A stretch of DNA of 64,000 nucleotides from Adenophora triphylla var. japonica (Eukaryota > Streptophyta > Magnoliopsida > Asterales > Campanulaceae), in the NCBI GenBank assembly GCA_022495995.1, contig JAFEMH010001478.1, forward strand, positions 403,896 through 467,895. The letters run 5' to 3'. The translations under genes and the position numbers were made by a program. This document shows, in pieces, positions 55,449 to 64,000 of the stretch. Every line of letters starts with the position of its first letter. Within the stretch, counting starts at the first letter, position 1. The notes beneath the pieces were generated by a model. It was not told the origin of the DNA and did not search any database. It saw only the letters and a list, made by a program, of their open reading frames with translations.

Positions 55449-57004
55449 TGTTGGGTTTCGAGGGTCCATGCGCAGCGGAAGAAAGCAAATTAACTCGAAA
55501 ACCCGGAGCCATGGATCCGTTCTAGATGAGTAATTAAATAAGATGAAATAGAATAACCAACCTTGTGCGATTTTGTCTTTGACAAACGCGTTCCAACTCC
55601 AGGATTGATGATCTTACGAATCCTTGATGAACGAACCTTGAATCACGAACTATAGATCTTGAACCGCGAAGATCCTCTATGTGTATCCACGCGTTGAACG
55701 AACCCTAGAACAATTCTAGGTGGATTGCTAGATCCTTTGATTGAAACTCCTTTCAATCAATGAAGAAATATGGAATTGGTGTTTTGATTTCTCAATTCAC
55801 TATTGAAAATCACTCTTTTGTGTTTCTCTAAACCCAAAAACGTGAGTATGACTGCTAGGGAAACCAAGGGTTAGTATTTATACGTTATAAATATTTTCCC
55901 ATCGATAAAACCCTAATTTTAAGTCATTTACGTACCTGCCAGCGCCGACGGGATGACTCGTCACCTAGGGCACGAGTCGTCCCCTTCTACACTTCCTCAG
56001 AAACATTCGTCCCCTTTACGGGGAATAGTTAGTACAAACCCAGGGCACGAGTCATCCCTATGGGCACGAGTCGTCCCCTATGGGACGATTCGTCCCTCAG
56101 GACAAATCCTTTGATACACTCGTCCCATGCCAAGGGAATAGTTGGTTCTGGCCTGGGGACGAGTCGTCCCCTGTGTACAAAAATCCATATTCTTCATTTT
56201 TGACAATCCGTTCGATGTGTGTGACCCCATAGGACTATATTATGTTGGCAATGAGTTCGATCACATTGATCCTCATAAGACATGAGTGGACTCTAGCAAG
56301 CCATCATGCCTACCCAAATAATATAATATCAAGTTCAATTTCCAACATAGAACATATCATAATCCCATTGTCACGCGATGTTATATTGAACATGAGTCAT
56401 GGTCCACGTCAACTCATATTGTTCAATGCTTTCTCGTTACCAAGTAAATTGATCAATCGAATGATATTAATCACATTAATTCATTCGGACATGGCCATGT
56501 ACATCATCAATCTTACTTACGAGTGGCCTAGCAAACGTCTCTCTTTACGAGGGACAAATTTCCATCTTGACTTATCATTCTTCCCAACAAGAATCCTATC
56601 ATGCCAATAATAGACCTTATTGTTATCCGGTTAAAGATAACGTTAAACTATATCAAACATAACATTCATCGAGTGGAAGACGATGATAATCTCAGGTCAA
56701 AGGATATCAATGATATAACTATATGAGATTTAATTATGACATTTGACCATGACATAAATCTCATAATGGGTCAAGTCCAGTACCTTGTTCTCCAACAAGT
56801 ACCCATTAATTTAATGTGCATCCCTATGCATATAATCATCACATGATTATCCATTAAATTTCATACTAGTGCTTCATAAGTACTAGGGACACGATTATTA
56901 CAATAAACATGCAAACATATATAATAATCAAAATAACAAACTCTTATATAAATGAATAATGACATTATATATAAGTCTATCTCTATAGGCCTAGGGAACT
57001 AACA
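55449..57004 (-). repeat. Copia 3' LTR (1556 bp)
   Basis: The outer end TGTTGGGTTTCG and the inner end CTAACA (57004) give TGTTAG...CCCAACA in element sense. The inner edge follows a modest purine stretch (minus strand AAGTGGGAACTGTAGG). The outer edge is confirmed by loss of homology between the two E3 LTRs exactly at 55449. It carries the palindrome cluster and a TATA box. Confidence 0.85.
55874..56171 (-). promoter_or_regulatory. Copia LTR promoter: TATAAATAC plus GGGACGANTCGTCCC palindromes
   Basis: Minus-strand TATAAATAC is at 55882-55874. Upstream in element sense are dyads around 55949-55962, at 55968-55984 (GGGCACGAGTCGTCCCC), 56043-56058, 56062-56078, 56082-56096 (GGGACGATTCGTCCC) and 56155-56171 (GGGGACGAGTCGTCCCC, the best one). 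The three middle ones are about 19 bp apart. Confidence 0.68.
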
Positions 57005-57023
57005 CCTACAGTTCCCACTTGCA

Positions 57024-59794
57024 CTAGGCCCAATCATTCATGTTTCTTATACCCATGGACCTAACATGACCATCATGTTTAGCTTGTGGCAAAGGCTTGG
57101 TGAGAGGGTCCGCAATGTTGTCATCCGTAGGTACCTTGCATATCTTGACGTCTTCCCTTTCACAGATTTCTCGAATGAGGTGGAAACACCTCAGAATGTG
57201 TTTGGATCGTTGATGTGACCTTGGTTCTTTTGCTTGGGCAATAGCACCATTATTGTCACAGTAAAGCTCTATCGGGTTAGTGATACTCGGAACGACTTCT
57301 AAGTCACTAACGAACTTCTTGATCCAAACCGCCTCCTTAGCCGCATCCGATGCTGCTATATATTCGGCTTCGGTTGTAGAATCAGCAACAGTGCTTTGCT
57401 TGGAACTCTTCCAACAAACGGCACCTCCATTTAGCATAAACACGAACCCAAACTGCGATCTAAAGTCATCTTTTTCGGTTTGGAAGCTTGCATCTGTGTA
57501 ACCCTTTACAACCAGATCATCTTCCATTCCTCCAAATACCAAGAATACATCCTTAGTTCTTCTCAAGTACTTAAGGATATTCTTGATTGTTATCCAATGG
57601 TTCTCACCAGGATCAGACTGGTATCTACTCATCATGCTCAGAGCATACGAGACATCAGGTCTAGTACATAACATGGCATACATGATAGATCCAATTGCCG
57701 AAGCATATGGAATATCACTTATTTTCTTTCACTCATCATTTGTCTTAGGATAATGATTCTTGCTAAGAGTAATGCCATGTCCCATTGGCAAGTTCCCTCT
57801 CTTAGAATTTTTCATACGGAATCTTCTAAGGACCTTGTCAATATACGTACTTTGACATAAACCAATCATCCTTCTTGATCTATCTCTATAGATCTTGATA
57901 CCAAGGATATAAGCCGCTTCACCCATATCTTTCATTGAGAAACATTTTCCTAACCAGGACTTGGACAGCCTCAGTGCGTAGGAACATTGTTTCCAATGAG
58001 TAAGATGTCATCGACATATAACACCAGAAATAGAACTATGCTCCCACTTATTTTCTTGTATACATAAGGCTCATCTTCGTTTTTGATGAAGCCAAACTCT
58101 TTGACTGATTCATCAAAACGTAGATTCCAGCTCCTCGAAGCTTGCTTCAATCTATAAATGGATCTCTGCAACTTACATACTTTATTAGAATTCTTTGGAT
58201 CGACAAACCCTTCAGGCTGTATCATGTATACATCCTCAAGTAGGTTTCCGTTAAGAAACGTTGTTTTGATGTCCATTTTCCATATCTCATAGTCATAATA
58301 TGCGGCTATGGCAATTAAGATTCTAATAGACTTAAGCATTGCTACAGGGGAAAAGGTTTCATCATAGTCAACGCCATGAATCTGCCTATACCCCTTAGCA
58401 ACAATCCTAGCCTTGTAAGTATGTATCTTCCCATCCATGTCGGTTTTCTTTTTGAAAACCCACTTGCACCCTATGATTTTTACACCTTCAGGTGGATCAA
58501 TCAAGTTCCAAACTTGATTATCGTACATGGATTTGATCTCGGATTCCATGGCTCCTAGCCACTTGTCCAAATCAGGAGTGGACATCGCCTCTTGATAGGA
58601 AGTAGGTTCATCATTCTCAATGATTTCTACTTCGTTACTTTCCGTCATGAGAAATCCATATCTCTCAGGTTCGGATCATATCCTATCCGATCTGCGAACA
58701 ACTTGTGTATCTTGAACCGATTCCACAACAGCTTGTGAATTTGGTTCCGTCTCTACTATTGGTTCCTTGTCATTTTCGGGTTCTTGAATTTCTTCAAGAT
58801 CAATTTTACTCCCACTAGTTTCTTTAGAGAGAAACTCTTTCTCTAGAAAGATACCATGTCGAGCAACAAACACTTTGTTCTCTGATCGGTTGTAAAATTG
58901 ATATCCTTTCGTTTCCTTAGGATAACCAACGAAAATACATTTATCGGATCTGGGTGCAAGCTTATTTTCAGAAACCAATTTCTTTACATAAGCTTCACAT
59001 CCCCAAATCTTCATGAAAGATAAACTAGGTTTTCTTCCATGCCACATCTCATGTGGGGTCTTAGGAGCTGATTTAGTAGGGACCTTATTAAGTGTGAAAG
59101 CAGCTGTTTCCAGTGCATGTCCTCAAAAGGAAATATGAAGGTTAACTTGACTCATCATCGATCGAACCATATCTAATAGAGTTCGATTTCTCCTCTCGGA
59201 CACACCATTCCATTGTGGTGTTCTGGGCGGAGTAAGTTCTGAAACAATTCCACAACTTTTAAGATGATTGTCAAATTCTTAGCTTAAATATTCACCACCT
59301 CGATCGGATCGAAGTGTTTTAATAGTTTTGCCAAGTTGATTTTGTACTTCATTTTGAAATATTCTAAATATCTCAAATGCTTCACTTTTGTACTTCATCA
59401 GATAGACATAGCCATATCTTGATAAGTCATCAGTAAACGTTATGAAGTACCGAAATCCTCCCCTAGCAATGCTATTCATTGGTCTACATACATCAGTATG
59501 TATGAGAGCCAATAAATCACTAGCCCTTTCACTACTTTTAGTAAAAGGTGCTTTAGTCATCTTGCCCAATAAACAAGATTCGCAAAAATCATATGATTCA
59601 TAATCATATGAGTCTAAATATCCATCTTTATGGAGTTTAGAGACGCGTTTCTCATTTATGTGACCAAGACGGCAATGCCACTTAAACATGTTGTTCACAT
59701 TATTTGGTTTATATTTCTTATTTACATGATAGACATTTTCAACATTATTTTCAACATCTAAGACATAAAGGCCATTAAAAAATGTGCAATACAA
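57024..59794 (-). pseudogene. Copia integrase, reverse transcriptase and RNase H
   Basis: Integrase (59794-59050) has WHCRLGHINEKR and CESCLLGKM for zinc binding and IHTDVCRPM, FTDDLSRYGYV and PQWNGVSERRNRT for the DDE core. RT (58648-57729) has NQVWNLIDPPEGVKIIGCKW, ETFSPVAMLKSIR and the box LYVDDILLIGNN. RNase H (57683-57024) has TEAEYIAASDAAKEAVWIKK and YCDNNGAIAQAKEP, ending KHDGHVRSMGIRNM. Breaks are TAA near 59281, TGA near 59125, TGA near 58675, a frame change near 57975 and TGA near 57727. All four stops are single transitions away from the codon expected by homology. Confidence 0.9.
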
Positions 59795-60984
59795 TAAAGC
59801 ATATCAATCAAATAAATGGAAAATTTTTTATTCTTAATAAGAAAACTATAACCTTCATTGTCTAAACAAGAAATTGAAATAATGTTTCTGCTCAAATCCG
59901 GAACATAATAGAAATTATTTAAAACTAATATTAGTCCGCTAGGTAAAGTGACTTCATAAGTCCCTACGGCTAATGCAACAACTCTTGCTCCATTTCCAAC
60001 ACGTAGGTCTACTTCACCTTCTTTGAGCGACCTTCTATTCTTTAGTTCCTGCACATTTAAACAAATGTGAGATCCACATCCAGTATCTAATACCCAAGAA
60101 CTAGAAGTAGAAAGTAGAATATCTATCACATAGATACCTAAAGTCATGGCAATCTCATTGCCCTTCTTCTTCAGTCCTTCCTGATAAACCTTGCAGTTAC
60201 GCCTCCAATGCCCAATTTCCTTGCAATGGTAGCACACCGCATCCTTTTGGGATTTGGTTTGAGGCTTCTCAACAGCGGCAACATTTGCCTCCGATTTAGC
60301 AACTTTTACCTTAACCTTGGTTTTCTTGAACCCCTTTCCTTTATTCACCATCAACACTTGATTGGTTTTCTTGGCGATATTGTTCTCTGCATTCTTAAGC
60401 ATCCCATGCAATTCAGAAAGAGATTTATTCATCCCATTCATGTTATAATTCATAACAAACTGATTATAACTTTCAGGGAGTGAATGCAATTTCATATCCG
60501 TAGCCAGTTCCAAATGGATAGGATATCCAAGCCTCTCAAGATGTTCGAGGTGACCCTTCATTTTCAACACATGAGGCCCAACAGGTTGTCCTTCAATCAT
60601 CTTGCATGAATGAAGAGCCTTCATAGTGTCAAACCTTTCCTGACGTGCTTGCAACTGGAACATTTCCTTCAAATGATTTCCCAAATCATAAGCATCCATG
60701 TGTTCAAGGTCCTTTTGAAGGGCCTTACACATGGTAGCGAGCATCAACCAACCAACATCAATAGAATCATCCATATGTTTCTTGTGTTGATCCTTTTCAG
60801 CTCGAGTTGCATTAGCAGCAGGCTCGGGTGGAACGGGTCCATCGAGAATGTACAACTTCCTTTCTTGTTTGAGAACAATTCTCAAACTGCGGATCCAATC
60901 CACATAGTTGTTGCCATTCTCTTCTAACTTGTCCTTCTCAAGGACTGATCGCAGTGACAGAGTTTGATTAGTGTTTACAGCCAT
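59758..60984 (-). pseudogene. Copia gag and protease
   Basis: It starts at 60984 (MAVNTNQTLSLRSVLEKDKL). The UBN2-type gag domain includes YVDWIRSLRIVLKQERKLYI and LATDMKLHSLPESYNQFVMN. The knuckle CYHCKEIGHWRRNC (C-x2-C-x4-H-x4-C) lies near residue 250. The protease has WVLDTGCGSHICLNVQELK. The last dozen residues run past a frame change near 59780; integrase continues in the overlapping frame. This gag type belongs to the large group of plant copia elements usually annotated as TNT 1-94-like. Confidence 0.9.
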
Positions 60985-61475
60985 TGATCTACAAAGATAT
61001 GCAACAAATATGAAAACATATAAGTACCTATTTCATTTAAGAGATTTAAATAACGTATTTCATAAATACTCCCACTAAATTATATAACATTCTTATACAA
61101 ATATGCATAATATAATTTAATAGGCTAAGACCCAACTTTAATTTAATTTCAAGTCGGCTATGGCACGACTGCTCAAAATTAAACTAAAAAGGTAGATAAC
61201 ATTTATCAATCATATCAACATATGACTCTTAGATCCTTTATGAGATTATAGACATCATATGTCACATGTTTCAATCTCATCTTATGCCTTAGGCCCAAAA
61301 CTGTTTTGATAGCCTAATTAAGTTCGACCATTTTAAACATATAGGAATCACCGTTTTCTCATCTTGATCATACAAAGATAGAATTAATGTACCTCGCTAT
61401 GGCGTAGCCTACATAAAACTATCCGTGTACTCACAAGTGTTTAAAATGGGTGGCATAAACAAACTCAAATTTCAA
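60985..61475 (-). other. Copia 5' leader, truncated
   Basis: AT-rich, with no coding frame. No match to the tRNA-Met PBS (TGGTATCAGAGC) or to the LTR 55449-57004 was seen, so the 5' LTR is missing. The right end is the fusion point with E6. Confidence 0.6.
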
Positions 61476-62590
61476 ACGTTGAAGTATCTACTTTCCACGT
61501 CAGATAATGCCTTGGAAACATAGTAGACAGGCTTCTGCGTTCCTTCTTCATTCCGAACTAGAACAGCTGTGACTGCATGATCAGTGGCGGCTAGGAATAC
61601 ATACAGCATCTCACCAGTAATCGGACTACTAAGCAAGGGAGGGGAACCCAAGTACTCCTTCAACCGGAGTAATGCTTCGGAGCATTCGGGAGTCCAGCAG
61701 AAGCTCTTGGTACCCTTCAAGACCTTGAAGAAAGGCAGTAATTTTTCGGCGGATTTGGCTATGAATCTTCCCAGTGCCGCTATTCTTCCATTTAATCTTT
61801 GAACCTCCTTGATGTTGGTAGGTTACTTCATGTCAATTAGTGCCTTGATTTTCTAGGGGTTTGCCTCAACTCCTCTCTATGATACCATGAAGCCCAAGAA
61901 CTTTCCAGCTGTCACCCCAAATACGCACTTCCTTGGGTTTAACTTCATGTTGTTGGCTCGGAGGTTGCTTATTGTTTCTTCCAGGTCAGGGGTGTGACTG
62001 CCTTCCTTGGTCTTTATGACCATATCATCGATGTAGGCCTCCATGTTCCGGCCTATTTGTGTGCCAAATACTTGATTCACCATCCGTTGGTACGTGGCAC
62101 CCGCATTTTTGAGCCCAAAAGGCATCATAACATAACAATAATTTCCCCCAGGTGTTTGGAAGGCCGTCTTTTCGATGTCCTCTTCCGCCATTTTGATTTG
62201 ATGATAGCCTGAATAGGCGTCTAGGAAACTGAGTGTACGGTGTCCAGCAATGGAGTCAACCAGCTTGTCAAATATGGGAAGAGGATAACTGTCTTTAGGG
62301 CAGGCTTTGTTGAGATCAGTGAAATCGATGCACATTCGCCACTTCCCATTTTGCTTCTTCACCATTACTACATTGGCCAACCAAACGGGGTACTTGACTT
62401 CACGAATAATTTCGGCACTCAGTAACTTTTGCAACTCTTCCTTAATAGCTTCCTCCTTGTCCCTTGCAAAATTTCTCCTTGTCTGGGAGATAGTTTTTGC
62501 CAATGGATCAACTTCCAAGCGGTGGAGTGCTACTTCCTCATTGATCCCCCTCATATCTTCGACTCTCCAAGCAAAGACGTCGAGACTGTT
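61476..62590 (-). pseudogene. E6 reverse transcriptase and partial RNase H
   Basis: RT has WRMCIDFTDLNKACPKDSYP, LSFLDAYSGYHQIKMAEEDI, YCYVMMPFGLKNAGATYQRM and the box AYIDDMVIKTK. After FGVTAGKFLGFMVS come TAG (about 61881), a second TAG (about 61854) and a TAA (about 61830). Homology continues through LNGRIAALGRFIAKSAEKLL and the RNase H start YVFLAATDHAVTAVLV. The frame stops at SRYFN, where relatives continue with the catalytic Glu region. A 1-nt shift near 62590 separates it from the protease frame. Confidence 0.9.
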
Positions 62591-64000
62591 TTTAAGAGGG
62601 AGATGATCTCTTCCTTCTCTTCTGGAGATAGCTGGCCCCCGAATTTAATTTTTTGTTCAGAATAGTCAGGGTTGATGGCTACCTCTTCCAGTTCGTCCAC
62701 AGGCTCCATTTCAGGACCATCTCGAAATTCAAGGGACTCGATGATAATTTCTCTAATTCTCCTACCCTCGTTGTTGTTCACGTTGAGGCCCTCTTCCTCC
62801 ATTAGTTTATCAACGTCGAGCGGATCGACCTTCCTCAAGTCATGGTTGGCTCCCGAGTTCTGGCCATTGACGAGAATGGGATCTTGCTCAGAAATGGGTG
62901 GAACTATGCCCTGGTCAGCTGCAATTTCTAGGACCATAGGCTCTTCGTCTAGGACCTCACGGATATAGCTCACCCTAGAGCTGGTATGGTTGGTTTTCAG
63001 AGACTTAGAGATTTTGATATTGTCCTCAGGGGTGTCTATCTCCACACTTTTTGATTTTTTTTGACTCTTCACGACATGTTCCAAGAAGTCCTTGGCGGTC
63101 ACCCTAACGCATCCAATTCCGAAACGAGTAGGAAATTTGACTCGTTGGTGAGGAAGGGAGGCAACCAACCCAAGTTTTGCTTGACTTGGAATGCCCAGTA
63201 TTGCATGATAGTCACTTGTTAGATCCATGACTACGAAGGTGACGGTATCTGTGGATCGGAAGGGATGTTCGCCAATTTCCAGTTCCAGCTCAACAGTTCC
63301 CTTAGCACCAACTTTGTGGTTGGTGAAACCTTCCAACCTTCCGTGATAAGGTTCCAGTGATATATCTTTCAGTCCCATCTGTTGGAAGGCAGAGTAGTAC
63401 AGAATGTCACGGGAGGCCCCCGTGTCAACAAGCAATCTTCCGATTCCACGTTATCAATTCGACCCTTTATCACCAAGGGTTGTTCACAGGCAGCACGGCT
63501 CCCTGCCAATTCATTAGGAGAAAAACTAATCACCTCCTCCGCTTTTTGAACCCAAGTAGGAACATGGTACACTTTGCTCAGTTCATGGATTTGGTTTCTT
63601 AGCTGTCTGGTAGAAACTGTTTCTTCTCGAATCACATGCAGCTTAGCCCTAGGAGGCCTTTGTTCTCCCTCCTCACTTTTATCATCATCGTCGCTTTCCT
63701 CTTCTTCCGTTTTCGCTTGCCATCTTTTTTCATGACATAGCGATCTAACTTTCCCTCGTAAACCCACCGTTGGATCATTTTCTTGAGGGCCCAGCAGCCT
63801 TCAGTATTGTGACCATGGTCCTTGTGGAAATCACAGAATTTGGAAGTCTCACGAGGGAATTTTGGTTTGCTGCTCAGCGGACGGGGTGGTGGAAGGTTCA
63901 CTAGATGCATGATCTCCGAGATGGGTTTGGTAAGAGGAGTTAATACTTCGGGCTTCTCAGTGCTTCTTGTTCTATTCTTCCCCTTGGATCCCTTACCATT
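62551..64000 (-). pseudogene. E6 gag end and aspartic protease
   Basis: The frame 63910-63632 has the knuckle-like CDFHKDHGHNTEGCWALKKM and a basic stretch. After a change of frame, VPTWVQKAEEVISFSPNELA leads to the protease. The protease motif LVDTGASRDILYYSAFQQMG and VMDLTSDYHAILGIPSQAKL are in the frame 63435-62551, reached by a further 1-nt shift near 63440. It ends with the linker VAINPDYSEQKIKFGGQLSP before RT. The gag frame continues to the window edge. Confidence 0.88.

Larger units (their letters stand above)
55449..61475 (-). mobile_element. Ty1/copia element, 5' end missing
   Basis: The order on the minus strand is leader (61475-60985), gag, protease, integrase, RT, RNase H, then 3' LTR (57004-55449). 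Integrase before RT is the copia order. The 5' LTR and PBS are absent: the leader is cut at about 61475, where E6 RNase H begins. TATGG (55444-55448) would be the left half of its target duplication. Confidence 0.9.
61476..64000 (-). mobile_element. E6: Tat-type gag-protease-RT fragment
   Basis: A minus-strand polyprotein running off the right edge: end of gag, protease, RT and the first half of RNase H. It is cut after KALSDVESRYFN at about 61476. It is the only Tat-type unit here with RT. Its protease (DTG) and gag knuckle differ from those of E2-E5, so it is a different Tat subfamily. LTRs are outside the window. Confidence 0.85.

Overview
The window is plant nuclear DNA, most likely from a eudicot with many repeats, and consists almost entirely of LTR retrotransposons. 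I see no ordinary host gene, rRNA, tRNA or CRISPR array. The evidence is six Ty3/gypsy units or fragments (Athila-type and Tat/Ogre-type), one Ty1/copia unit, tRNA-Asp and tRNA-Arg primer binding sites, and domains known from plant elements (plant mobile domain, DUF7745-like, putative plant transposon protein).

Layout, with names used below. E1 (1-8866, minus) is an Athila-type element with intact pol, slightly broken gag-protease, an extra ORF in the env position, and its 5' LTR; its 3' LTR lies outside the window. 8867-9885 holds scraps of Tat-type LTR. E2 (9891-26857, minus) is a complete Tat-type element with two LTRs and a 5-bp target duplication GCACC. 26863-28600 is unclassified. E4 (about 28625-35322, plus) is a Tat-type 3' region, an LTR and a truncated gag. 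E3 (35323-55448, minus) is a Tat-type element with a tRNA-Arg PBS. It is interrupted by E5 (about 47061-53935, minus), another Tat-type LTR with its 3' half. A copia element (55449 to about 61475, minus) sits in the E3 5' LTR and is fused to E6 (about 61476-64000, minus), a Tat-type gag-protease-RT fragment.

The Tat-type units share one plan. Reading in the plus direction for E2, E3 and E5: 3' LTR; a 3' UTR with family-specific tandem repeats; one or two genes antisense to gag-pol (first an intron-containing plant-mobile-domain gene, then in E2 and E3 a DUF7745-like gene); a conserved hairpin block; then, where present, integrase, protease and gag on the minus strand. E2 and E3 both lack reverse transcriptase and RNase H at the same place, yet the E2 LTRs are nearly identical, so E2 was probably mobilised in trans.

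The strongest unexplained pattern is a CpG-centred palindrome that is private to each family but laid out the same way in all of them: usually in pairs, at fixed spacing (22 bp in E1, 30-34 bp in Tat units, about 19 bp in copia). In the Tat units the pairs usually end 20-23 bp from a TATA-like box. They occur in LTR promoters and again in front of the internal extra genes. A second pattern is a stem-loop beginning CCTACG and ending CGTAGTTCG, present at least twice per Tat unit and bracketing the tandem-repeat and antisense-gene module.
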